Part shown: one piece after another, positions 8,306-16,257 of the stretch
How the letters are laid out: each line of letters opens with the position of its first letter
Position numbering within the stretch: the stretch's first letter is position 1
Assembly: GCA_030037185.1 (NCBI GenBank)
Contig: JASHRR010000385.1
Span: 1-17,786 of the forward strand
DNA: 17,786 bases
Direction of reading: 5' to 3'
Source: Xanthobacteraceae bacterium
GTDB taxonomy: Bacteria > Pseudomonadota > Alphaproteobacteria > Rhizobiales > Xanthobacteraceae
The notes under the pieces: model-generated
Database searches by the model: none
What the model saw: only the letters and a program-made list of their open reading frames with translations
What the model was told of the DNA's origin: nothing
Translations under genes and position numbers: made by a program

Positions 8306-9856
8306 ATGATTATGATGGACATATTCCCCACCCAGCATGTCTCAATCCGCGATGAAGCGCTTGCCATTCTGGCGCGGCTGGGAACGCCGAATACTGCGTT
8401 TGCACGCGACGGACTTGCGGTTTCGTCTCCCATCACCGGCGAGCTCATTGCCCATCTTGCGATCACCAGCCCGGAGGAGGCTGGCGAGACCATTGAACGG
8501 GCGGCGCAAGCCTTTGACGTCTGGCGTTCGGTGCCGGCGCCCCGCCGCGGGGAGTTGGTGCGGATGCTTGCGGAGGACCTACGCGCCGCGAAGGTCGACC
8601 TCGGCCGCCTCGTAACGCTCGAGACCGGCAAGATCGTGTCCGAGGGCCTCGGCGAGGTCCAGGAGATGATCGACATTTGCGATTTTGCTGTAGGGCTGTC
8701 GCGCCAGCTGTATGGCCGCACCATTGCGACTGAGCGGGCCGACCACCGGATGATGGAGTCTTGGCATCCGCTCGGTGTTTGCGGCGTAATCTCGGCATTT
8801 AACTTTCCGGTTGCGGTGTGGTCCTGGAATGCTGCCCTTGCGCTGGTGTGCGGCGATCCGGTGGTCTGGAAGCCCTCCGAGAAGACGCCGCTTACCGCGC
8901 TCGCCGTGCAAGCGGTGGTCAGGCGTGCGCTGCGCCGCTTTGGCGATGCACCAGATGCCCTGTCTGGAATTTTGATCGGCGGCCGCGAACTGGGCGAGAC
9001 TTTGGTCGACGATCCTCGCGTTGCCGTCGTCTCGGCGACCGGTTCCACTGCGATGGGCCGCATCGTCGGCCCGCGGCTCGCTGCTCGTTTTGCCCGTGCG
9101 ATCCTCGAACTTGGCGGCAACAACGCCGCCATAGTCGCGCCTTCGGCCGATCTCGACTTGGCCGTGCGGGCGATCGCATTTGCCGCAATGGGCACGGCTG
9201 GCCAACGCTGCACGACGCTGCGGCGAATATTCGTGCACCAGCGCATCTACGACCAACTGATGTCACGGCTTTCACGGATCTATGGGGCGGTCAAAGTTGG
9301 CGATCCGCGCGATTCGGACACGCTCGTTGGGCCACTCATTGACCGACGCGCCTTCGAGAGCATGCAGCACGCGCTCGACGAGGCGCGCGCTGCCGGCGGA
9401 AACGCCCGCGGCGGGGAGCGCATCAAATGCGTCGGCGGAGAAGACGCCTACTACGTCCGCCCCGCTCTCTGCGAAATGCCGGAGCACACTGGTCCTGTCC
9501 TGCGCGAAACCTTTGCACCGATCCTTTACGTGATGCGCTACGGCGAACTCGACGAGGCCATTCGCTTGCACAACGCCGTCACTGCGGGCTTGTCCTCATC
9601 CATCTTTACCCTCGACGTGCGCGAGGCGGAGCGTTTTGTGTCGGACACCGGCTCAGACTGCGGCATTGCCAATGTGAACATAGGGCCTTCGGGAGCCGAA
9701 ATTGGCGGGGCCTTTGGTGGCGAGAAGGAGACTGGCGGCGGCCGCGAGGCCGGCTCCGATGCATGGAAGGCGTACATGCGTCGCGCTACAAACACTATCA
9801 ATTTCGGGACGCAGCTTCCGCTCGCGCAGGGCGTTAGGTTCGATATTGAACAATAA
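8306..9856 (+). CDS. amaB: Aldehyde dehydrogenase, ALDH7 type (alpha-aminoadipate semialdehyde / piperideine-6-carboxylate dehydrogenase)
   Basis: A 516-residue NAD(P)-dependent aldehyde dehydrogenase. Numbering from the ATG at 8306, N166 lies in SAFNFPVAVW, K189 in VWKPSEK, the general base E268 in LELGGNNAAIV and the catalytic C302 in GTAGQRCTTLRR. The C-terminal GPSGAEIGGAFGGEKETGGG and REAGSDAWKAYMRRATN segments are hallmarks of the ALDH7/antiquitin branch. This branch oxidises L-2-aminoadipate 6-semialdehyde (in equilibrium with piperideine-6-carboxylate) to aminoadipate in lysine catabolism. No other lysine-degradation gene is nearby, so the gene appears to be a stand-alone unit. The ribosome binding site is poor; ATGs at 8312 and 8315 or TTG at 8294 are alternative starts. 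The subfamily call is strong, the substrate an inference. Confidence 0.9.
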   Translation: MIMMDIFPTQHVSIRDEALAILARLGTPNTAFARDGLAVSSPITGELIAHLAITSPEEAGETIERAAQAFDVWRSVPAPRRGELVRMLAEDLRAAKVDLGRLVTLETGKIVSEGLGEVQEMIDICDFAVGLSRQLYGRTIATERADHRMMESWHPLGVCGVISAFNFPVAVWSWNAALALVCGDPVVWKPSEKTPLTALAVQAVVRRALRRFGDAPDALSGILIGGRELGETLVDDPRVAVVSATGSTAMGRIVGPRLAARFARAILELGGNNAAIVAPSADLDLAVRAIAFAAMGTAGQRCTTLRRIFVHQRIYDQLMSRLSRIYGAVKVGDPRDSDTLVGPLIDRRAFESMQHALDEARAAGGNARGGERIKCVGGEDAYYVRPALCEMPEHTGPVLRETFAPILYVMRYGELDEAIRLHNAVTAGLSSSIFTLDVREAERFVSDTGSDCGIANVNIGPSGAEIGGAFGGEKETGGGREAGSDAWKAYMRRATNTINFGTQLPLAQGVRFDIEQ

Positions 9857-9921
9857 AAATAGGAGATCGCAGTAATCTCGCTGCCAAGCTCCTCCGCAGA
9901 TGCGCCCACTGCGGTCCCGCG

Positions 9922-10116
9922 CTAAGCCTTTCCGGTTCGGGGCAGCAGCCAAGCCATGATTCTCGCATAGGGATCCTCGCGGCTGGGGCCGATCGAATTT
10001 GTCTCAACGGCTCTCTTTGCAAAGGCCGCCGCCTGCTCCTGAGTTTGCCGCTTATCACGCGGTAGTGACATCCATTCGCGGATCACTTTTCGTCGAACGT
10101 CGTGTTCTGGTCTCAT
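9922..10116 (-). CDS. Small conserved hypothetical protein (64 aa)
   Basis: A 64-residue basic protein starting MRPEHDVRRKVIREWMSLPR and ending DPYARIMAWLLPRTGKA. The middle, DKRQTQEQAAAFAKRAVE, is a predicted helix. I recall similar small proteins in bradyrhizobial genomes, without known function; that memory could not be checked here. It has no signal peptide or membrane segment. The ATG at 10116 is preferred; an in-frame GTG lies two codons upstream, and neither has a clear ribosome binding site. It converges on the dehydrogenase gene, 65 bases from its stop. Confidence 0.6.
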   Translation of the reverse strand: MRPEHDVRRKVIREWMSLPRDKRQTQEQAAAFAKRAVETNSIGPSREDPYARIMAWLLPRTGKA

Positions 10117-10331
10117 GTCCACAGCACATCATGGCTCAGGTGCCGAATCCTGCGCTGTCGCGGCACCATAGGAGTTGCTTGTTGTCCTGAGGTGAGAGGC
10201 GTGCTCGCCGTTCGGTCGACTACTCGGTTTCCCGACGCAAGCACGCTCCCCGCGCCCTCGAATACGATTTTATACCCACGAGAGCATATGAATTCCAGAG
10301 AGATCAAGGTCGGATTTCATAAGCACAGCGT

Positions 10332-10368
10332 AGTGACTACTCCGCACGGCTAAAGCCGGGGGCTTCTA
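10332..10368 (-). repeat. IS200/IS605-type right-end hairpin, overlapping the tnpB stop
   Basis: On the minus strand this reads GAAGCCCCCGGCTTTAGCCG followed by TGCGGAGTAGTCAC. The CGGC-TTTA-GCCG hairpin with the preceding GAAGCCCC is the classical end structure of tnpB-carrying elements, and the tnpB stop codon TAG lies inside it. In active relatives this region is the 3' part of the guide RNA scaffold (reRNA/omegaRNA), with the flanking DNA providing the guide. Confidence 0.65.
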
Positions 10369-10947
10369 CCCTGCCGCAGCCGTAGGGTTCCTTCAACAAG
10401 CGCCGGCAGCCCCAGGCGGGGAATGTTCCTTGCAGCGTTTACGTGACGATCATGAACCGCACCGCAATCGTTGCAACTCCAGTCTCTTATTCGCAGGCCC
10501 GCGATATCTCCGTCGAGGGCGGCAGACAACCGCACTCCGAACAGGTCCGGGTAGATGCTCAGCAACTTCAAGACACATGCCGCCGCCGCGCAATCGCGAT
10601 TTCCATGTCAGCATGGTCCTGAAGTCCCACCAACCGGCATCGAGAACGCTCTTTGCCATGTTGGTACGAGCGAGTTTCGAGGGGCTAACATTGCCAAACC
10701 CAGTGAACCCAAATTGCCGCACAAGCTTCGTCGTCTGCTTGTGGAGAAAATCTTTTCGGCGATTTCGGAGCAGGTCCCTATTTTCGCTCTGAGAACTATG
10801 ACAGCGATACCGCAGAAGCTTGCCCTCGAAACGGGAACCTGCATCCGCGCCCAGTTTACGGGCGAGCCGCCGGAGCGCGCTGAACTCTTCGGCCAAGGGC
10901 AACTCGATGCCCGCGATCCAAGGGACAGCGACCTGGTGCGCCAGCAT
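10350..10947 (-). pseudogene. tnpB: TnpB (IS200/IS605-group RNA-guided nuclease) remnant, frameshifted and catalytically broken
   Basis: Three minus-strand frames reconstruct the C-terminal part of a TnpB. From 10947 to about 10558 one frame gives [53 protein letters not shown] and LEVAE. A second frame (about 10557-10515) gives [10 protein letters not shown], the first half of the zinc finger. A third (about 10510-10350) gives [20 protein letters not shown] and [10 protein letters not shown]. At least two frameshifts are therefore present. The usual RuvC-III aspartate of HDRDxNAA is histidine here (codon at 10445-10443, GAC to CAC by comparison with the family). The N-terminal half is not recognisable upstream, so the copy is dead. 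Confidence 0.75.
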
Positions 10948-11529
10948 CGCCAGCAGTCATGACCACCCGTCGCAGCCCCAAGGGTGAGCTGGAGACGCTG
11001 ACTGAGTGGAATGCCGGCGGGCGAGCTTATCCAAACCACCAGGCGGCGGGTGGCTAGCAGGCGCCCTGCTTGGACTCTGGCGATTCGAATACGAGGGAAT
11101 CGATCCCGTTGGTATTGCATGCGCATTGGCGCCGGTAGTTGAGGACGGAGGCCTTCGAGCCGCAAACCCGAAACCCCGGCTGGACCGCAATCCCTTGCAG
11201 CGTCGCGCCCGTGAACCTTATTGCCCGTCGAAGGCGCCGGCAGCGGCTGGTTCTTTCGTTTTTTGCGGGGATATCGTGCTGACATAGGCGATCACGCCGC
11301 AACCATGTAAGTTCGAACAAGGAGGCTGTTTTGACGGCCGGCTGAAGAGAGCCTCGACGAACCACGCGCCGACAATCTGATCGCTGTCGTGCCATAATTT
11401 GTGGTGGCCGAAGAGCTGGCGCCCACGCCGGCACCGCCCGGCGCTTTGGTACCGCCGCAGGCGTCGGATGGCCTTCGCGCCAATTCGGCGTTACACTCGC
11501 CTGGAAACGCACGTTGCGGAGGGGCAGAG
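10948..11529. other. Non-coding or decayed stretch between the TnpB remnant and the amidohydrolase
   Basis: Open frames on both strands here lack recognisable protein features, and their compositions look like chance readings of GC-rich DNA. The part next to 10948 may hold an unrecognisable decayed N-terminal half of tnpB. The final bases contain GGAGGGG, the ribosome binding site of the following gene. I see no RNA gene. Confidence 0.4.
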
Positions 11530-12456
11530 ATGCGGATCGACTGGCACGTGCACATCAACGATCCCAAGTACACTGGCCTGCCGTGGTGGCCGCATCCGGT
11601 ACCAATGTCTTTGGAGAATGCGCTCGAAGCTCATCGGCTCGCCGGGCTGGACCGCACTGTCATCAGCAATGCGGTGCACTACGTTCGTTTTTGCAAGACC
11701 CGCAAGGAAGTGAACGACGCCCTGGAAAGCTCTAACCGGTATCTTGCGAGGTGCCGCGATCGGCATCCCGACAAGTTTGTCGCCATGGCGACCTGCGTTC
11801 CTGGTGGCGGTGATGAGAGCTTGAGGGAAGTGGAACGCGCCGTGAAAGAGGACGATGCACGCGCCGTCATCATCAATTCCAGTCATCACGGGCATTATCC
11901 AGACGAGGAGGCCGCGCGTCCGTTCTGGCAGCTGGTCACTGATCTCGATATTCCGGTGTTTATCCATCCCGGAGATGCCACCACACCGGCGATGGCAGAT
12001 TATCGGCTTGCCTCGAGTGTCGGCCGCCCGGCCGACAATTGCCTCGCTTTGGCCCGCCTGATCGTTCGCGGAATTTTCGAGCAGTTCCCTACCGCGAAAA
12101 TCGTTGGCAGCCATCTCGGCGGGGGCATTTGTGAAGTCATCGGCCGCATGGATTATGCCTACGAACTGCTCGACTTTTCCGTGTTCCTTGGCAAATACGA
12201 GCCGATGATGATCCGTCATCCACCGCGTCATTACTTGAAGATGCTGTATCTCGACTCCGCCTGCTATTGGGCGCCGGCGGCCGAGTGTGCCCTGAAGTCG
12301 GTGGGCGAGGATCATTTCTTGTTTGGTACGGACGCTCCGCCAATGGTACCGTTGAAACTCAAAGGGTTGAAGCTCATGGACGAGATCGGCATGAGTTCAG
12401 CCCAATATGCGAAGGTTATCGGCGGCAATGCCGCGCGGCTGTTGAAGCTCAACTGA
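11530..12456 (+). CDS. Metal-dependent amidohydrolase, ACMSD-like (amidohydrolase_2 family)
   Basis: A 308-residue TIM-barrel hydrolase or decarboxylase. The metal-binding signature is clear: MRIDWHVHIND (H6, H8), FIHPGDA (H146), GSHLGGG (H195) and FGTDAP (D268). Family members include 2-amino-3-carboxymuconate-6-semialdehyde decarboxylase and related enzymes of aromatic-acid breakdown. The exact substrate cannot be read from the sequence. It is cytoplasmic, with no signal peptide. The ATG at 11530 is chosen over an in-frame upstream GTG at 11401 because GGAGGGG lies about 6 bases before it and the HxH motif is normally right at the N-terminus. It is followed after 34 bases by a Bug/TctC-type binding-protein gene, probably in one operon: uptake of an organic acid and its conversion. 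Confidence 0.85.
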   Translation: MRIDWHVHINDPKYTGLPWWPHPVPMSLENALEAHRLAGLDRTVISNAVHYVRFCKTRKEVNDALESSNRYLARCRDRHPDKFVAMATCVPGGGDESLREVERAVKEDDARAVIINSSHHGHYPDEEAARPFWQLVTDLDIPVFIHPGDATTPAMADYRLASSVGRPADNCLALARLIVRGIFEQFPTAKIVGSHLGGGICEVIGRMDYAYELLDFSVFLGKYEPMMIRHPPRHYLKMLYLDSACYWAPAAECALKSVGEDHFLFGTDAPPMVPLKLKGLKLMDEIGMSSAQYAKVIGGNAARLLKLN

Positions 12457-12490
12457 GCAGGACGACGCAACCCGTCCCGGGCCAATCTGA

Positions 12491-13546
12491 GTGCGATTAG
12501 ATAACACGATTCCGGCGCAAGATGGTCGGCTCCGCCCCACCCCGACTTGCGGAAATGACCGATCGAGTGGGCGAAAGCCGGCGATTGCATTCGCGGTTGC
12601 TGCGGCGATGATTGCTGCGACGGCATTGGCGTCACGGGCAGCAGAGTATCCTGATCGGGAAATACGCGTTATCGTTCCGTTTGCCGCTGCCGGTACCACC
12701 GACATCGTGACACGCATATTGTTCAACGAGATTTCCCGGTCCCTGGGCCGAAACATCATCATCGACAATCGACCCGGCGCCGGCGGAAACATCGGCCTCG
12801 ACCAAGTCGCCAAGTCCGCGCCCGACGGGTATACCCTCGTTGTTGCCGACCCAACAACTTCGTTGCCTGCCAACGTCACCCTGTTTCCGGACCTGAAATT
12901 TCATCCCGTTCGCGACCTCACGCCCGCCGGTGGATTTGGCTTTACGGGAGCGGCGGTGATTGTGACCAACTCTCTTCCGGTTAGATCGCTTGCCGACTTT
13001 GTCGCTCTTGCCCGAAGCAGGCCGAAACAGCTCCTTTATGGCTCGACGGGCAATGGCTCGCCCGGTCACTTGAGCGGCGAGTTGCTGTCGCGGCTGTTGG
13101 GCATCGAGACCGTTCACGTGCCTTATCGAAACGGCGCGCAGGGCACGACCGATTTGCTGACCGGCCGGATACACTTTTGGGTGGCTCCTATTCCCACACG
13201 CCTGGAGCAAATCAGGCAAGGTCAGTTACGCGTCCTGGCGGTTGCCGGGGCCGAGCGCTCGCGAGATTTGCCGGAGGTTCCAACCGTCAAGGAACTTGGC
13301 TTTGGCGCCTTCGATGCGTCCACGGCCTACGCCGTCTTTGCTCCAAAAGGCGTATCCACAGAGATTATTCAACAATTGAACGGGGAGATCGCAAAGGCGC
13401 TGCACAACGAAGAAATTGCCAACAAACTGCGCGCCGCCGGGGTCGAGCCCAGGCTATTGCCGCCGGCCGAGGTCACGGCCTTGCTCGAGGCAGAAATCGA
13501 AGAATGGGCTCGGATCATAAAGTCCGTCAATATTCAGATACGATAG
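12491..13546 (+). CDS. Bug/TctC-family periplasmic solute-binding protein
   Basis: A 351-residue secreted binding protein of the tripartite tricarboxylate transporter receptor (Bug) family. After a hydrophobic signal segment (about residues 30-50, AIAFAVAAAMIAATALA, probable cleavage near ASRAA) the mature protein begins YPDREIRVIVPFAAAGTTDI, followed by RPGAGGNIGLDQVAKSAPDG and LLYGSTGNGSPGHLSGELL, all family hallmarks. Such proteins bind carboxylates or similar small acids for TctAB-type or other uptake. No tctA or tctB gene is in the window, which is usual for the many orphan Bug genes. The 29-residue segment before the hydrophobic core is long, and no ribosome binding site precedes the GTG start, so the N-terminus is uncertain. 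It probably shares a transcript with the amidohydrolase. Confidence 0.88.
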   Translation: MRLDNTIPAQDGRLRPTPTCGNDRSSGRKPAIAFAVAAAMIAATALASRAAEYPDREIRVIVPFAAAGTTDIVTRILFNEISRSLGRNIIIDNRPGAGGNIGLDQVAKSAPDGYTLVVADPTTSLPANVTLFPDLKFHPVRDLTPAGGFGFTGAAVIVTNSLPVRSLADFVALARSRPKQLLYGSTGNGSPGHLSGELLSRLLGIETVHVPYRNGAQGTTDLLTGRIHFWVAPIPTRLEQIRQGQLRVLAVAGAERSRDLPEVPTVKELGFGAFDASTAYAVFAPKGVSTEIIQQLNGEIAKALHNEEIANKLRAAGVEPRLLPPAEVTALLEAEIEEWARIIKSVNIQIR

Positions 13547-14205
13547 TAATCGATCTCACTTAACGTAACCGGCGATAAGATAGGTCTAAACTCCAGGCAA
13601 TTTGCGATTGGGGACCGTTGATCCGAAACGGGTTTTCAGGCTGCCGCGCCCCAAAACGGGGGACCACCACGAGTCGGCAAGGTTCGGCCAACCCAACTTG
13701 GCCACGTCGACGCCAAGCGGCGTGCGGAGCGGGCAGGTTCTTGCCGAAATGATCCCCCGTTAAAGGGTTCGGCGCCTTGTGCCGCCGTCCGTTGGTGGTG
13801 AGTGTCGTCGACTTTGGGAGGGCTTCCAGCGTCCCGCCATCGGCTGACAACTCGCTTGGTCCAAAGAGCTTCTCGCTCGCCGAGAAAGCAGTTGTAACAC
13901 TTGCTCCGCGCTTCCTCCCGATGCCTGAAGGCAGGGGCTTCCGCGCGGAGGTTTTGGTGAAGCTGAACTTCGATCGACTCGCCGAACATGACGATGGACG
14001 GCGAGATCGGTCGAGACCGCGCCCGGAAGGCGGCTGCGATATCCGTCACGCCAGATCCGGCCGGCTGATGCCGGCATCAACAATGACCTCGGCGCAACAG
14101 GCTGCGGTCGCACGACACCAATGGCCAGCTCGAACTCACGCCGGCGCCGACCGCATGGAATCCTGCGATCCAGCCCAATTGCCGCGGCTCGCCCTCCCGC
14201 TGAGC
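13547..14205. other. 659-base gene-poor stretch, probably decayed mobile or repeat DNA
   Basis: No convincing gene. The open frames on both strands (for example 13636-14049 minus) lack family features. At 13922-13933, TGCCTGAAGGCA forms a short hairpin followed by GGGGCTTCC and the palindrome CCGCGCGG; read on the minus strand (GGAAGCCCC, hairpin, GGGAGG) this resembles the right end of IS200/IS605-type elements. I could not reconstruct a transposase from the flanks. Confidence 0.4.
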
Positions 14206-16257
14206 TCACTCCGCAGCGCGCTTTGCCGCGACGATCTGGTCGGCAGGCTTGCCGGTGAGTTCCGCCATGTGGTCGAATTTGAAGGTGAAGCTGCCAACGC
14301 CGGCAGTGGCGGAGCGTACTTCGATGATGAGATCGCCGATCTCGCTCTCCGGCATCATGGCGCGCACGACATCCCAACCTTCCCAGCCCTCGCGGGTATC
14401 GAAACCGAGGATCTGGCCGCGGCGACCGGACAGGATCGCGTTGATCTTGGTGGTCGCGTCCGACGGGCAGGCGATTTCCACCATGTGGATGGGCTCGAGC
14501 AACACCGGCTGGCATTGCGGCAGCGCTTCGGTAATGCCGATACGGCCCGCAATACGGAACGCCATGTCGGAGGAGTCGACGGCGTGATAGGAGCCGTCGA
14601 CGAGGGCAACCGCGATGTCGACAACCGGAAAGCCGAGCGGGCCATGTTTCATCGCGTCAACGATGCCTTCTTCCACCGATGGGATGTAGTTGCGCGGCAC
14701 CACCCCGCCGGTGATCTTGTCCTCGAATACGAAACCGGAATTGCGCGGCAGCGGCTTGATGTCCAGCACGACGTCGCCGAACTGACCATGCCCACCGGAT
14801 TGCTTCTTGTGCCGGCCGCGCTGCTGGATCGGCCTTCTGATGGTTTCACGATATCCGACCGTCGGCCGGCGGCGTTCGATCGCGATGCCGAAGCGCTCGG
14901 CCAACCGCTCGGTCGCGACGCGCAAATGCATTTCACCCTGTCCCCAAACGACCGTTTCCTGCGCCTCGGGGTTGTTGACGACGGTGAGCGAGGGGTCCTC
15001 CTCGAGCAGCTTGGTGAGTGCGAGACCCAGCTTGACGTCATCCTTGCGTTCCTTGGCCGAGATCGCAATGGCAAGCACACCCGGATAAGGCTTCAGCGCT
15101 GCGATCGCGGGGTGCGGCTGCTTGCCTGAAGAGAGCGTGTCGCCGGTCTTGGCGGCGTCGAGTTTCCCGAACGCGACAGTCTCTCCGGCGCTTGCCGCGC
15201 CGCGCTTCTCGCTCGATTGTCCCAACAGCTTCGAGACGCCCGAGACCCGCCCGACCTCCTCGCTTGGCGAACTCAGGGTCACGCCGTCGCCAACTTGGCC
15301 GTTGAGCACGCGCGCCACTGACAGCTTGCCGCCGTGGGCGGTGTGGAAGGTCTTTAATACGGCGGCGACCGCCTCGCCATTGGTCTTGAGGCCGAGCCGC
15401 TTCGCAGTGGCCGTCATGCCAGGCGCCTCGTGACGCAACGCCTTCAGCAGACGCAGGATGCCATTGGTGCGGGTGGCGACGCCCATCAGCACAGGGCACA
15501 CGACCCCGTCGCGAAGTTCCTTGCCGAGATCGTCGAATACGCGGTCGCGCGGCGGCGGTATGTCGGCGAGCAGCTGCTCCATCAGTTCGTCGTCGTGGTC
15601 GGCGAGCGTCTCCAACATGCTGAAGCGGGCATCCTTCAGCTCGGCATCAAGGCCGTCGCCGTCGAGCGCGATCACCTCGGACGCAGAGTGCTCGCGATAC
15701 ACATAGGCTCGCTCCAGCGCGAGGTCGATGAAACCAGTGATGATGTCGTTCTTGAAGGTCGGAATCTGACGCAACAGCAGCGGCACGCGCGAGGCCGGCT
15801 GCAACAGCTTGAGGCTTTCGCGCAGGTCCTTGTCGATCTTGTCGATCTTGTTGAGGAACAGGAAGCGCGGAATTTTCAAGTCTTCCAGTTCGCGCAGGAT
15901 AAGCTGCAGCTGCGCCAGCTTGCGGTCATCGGCCTCGCAGACCACGACGGCGGCATCGACTGCCGGCAAAACAGCGCGCATGTCGTGGACGAATTCGACC
16001 GAGCCCGGGCAGTCGAGAAACGTGTAGCTGTCGCCCATAAACGTGGTCGTGGCCACCGTCAGTTCCACGCTCATCTTGTGATGGCGTGCTTCTTTGCTGG
16101 CGTCGCCGACCGTGGTTCCGGCATCAACCGTGCCTTGACGCTGAATGGCGCCGGTGCGGGCCAGAATCGCTTCCAGAAGCGTCGTCTTGCCGCTCTGGAA
16201 TGGCCCCACCAGCGCAATACACCGTGGGCCTCTGGGCCCGCTTTCCCTGTCTCCCAT
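14206..16257 (-). CDS. EF-G-like translational GTPase paralogue
   Basis: A 683-residue protein with the EF-G domain layout. The P-loop is GPFQSGKTT (18-26), the G3 motif is FLDCPGSVEF (80-89) and the G4 motif NKID (136-139). Domain II is the region around SVARVLNGQVGDGVTL, and the C-terminal domains include the GQGEMHLRVATERLAERFG segment and HKKQSGGHGQFGDVVL. The G3 motif has serine (S86) where ribosomal EF-G and EF-Tu have the histidine of DxPGH, and the switch I region (KMSVELTVAT) lacks the RGITI motif. It is therefore a paralogue, not the housekeeping fusA; its cellular role is unknown. The ATG at 16257 has GGGAGG 6 bases upstream, better than the upstream in-frame start at 16344. It stands alone, without rpsL, rpsG or tuf neighbours. 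Confidence 0.88.
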   Translation of the reverse strand: MGDRESGPRGPRCIALVGPFQSGKTTLLEAILARTGAIQRQGTVDAGTTVGDASKEARHHKMSVELTVATTTFMGDSYTFLDCPGSVEFVHDMRAVLPAVDAAVVVCEADDRKLAQLQLILRELEDLKIPRFLFLNKIDKIDKDLRESLKLLQPASRVPLLLRQIPTFKNDIITGFIDLALERAYVYREHSASEVIALDGDGLDAELKDARFSMLETLADHDDELMEQLLADIPPPRDRVFDDLGKELRDGVVCPVLMGVATRTNGILRLLKALRHEAPGMTATAKRLGLKTNGEAVAAVLKTFHTAHGGKLSVARVLNGQVGDGVTLSSPSEEVGRVSGVSKLLGQSSEKRGAASAGETVAFGKLDAAKTGDTLSSGKQPHPAIAALKPYPGVLAIAISAKERKDDVKLGLALTKLLEEDPSLTVVNNPEAQETVVWGQGEMHLRVATERLAERFGIAIERRRPTVGYRETIRRPIQQRGRHKKQSGGHGQFGDVVLDIKPLPRNSGFVFEDKITGGVVPRNYIPSVEEGIVDAMKHGPLGFPVVDIAVALVDGSYHAVDSSDMAFRIAGRIGITEALPQCQPVLLEPIHMVEIACPSDATTKINAILSGRRGQILGFDTREGWEGWDVVRAMMPESEIGDLIIEVRSATAGVGSFTFKFDHMAELTGKPADQIVAAKRAAE

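Noticed and set aside
8272..9246. 324-codon minus-strand open frame
   Set aside because: Antisense to the ALDH7 gene, whose catalytic residues are intact; the reverse reading is serine and arginine-rich.
10199..10246. GCGTGCT / AGCACGC inverted repeat
   Set aside because: Seven bases with a 34-base loop and no partner motif; expected by chance in GC-rich DNA.
11054..11512. Minus-strand open frame of 152 codons between TnpB remnant and amidohydrolase
   Set aside because: No ribosome binding site, low-complexity arginine and alanine-rich N-terminal half, and no recognisable family.
11491..12315. 274-codon minus-strand open frame
   Set aside because: Antisense to the amidohydrolase with its HxH, HPG and GTD motifs.
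13777..15129. 450-codon plus-strand open frame
   Set aside because: It is largely antisense to the EF-G-like gene, whose motifs are clear; the plus reading is a GC-rich shadow with no recognisable domain.
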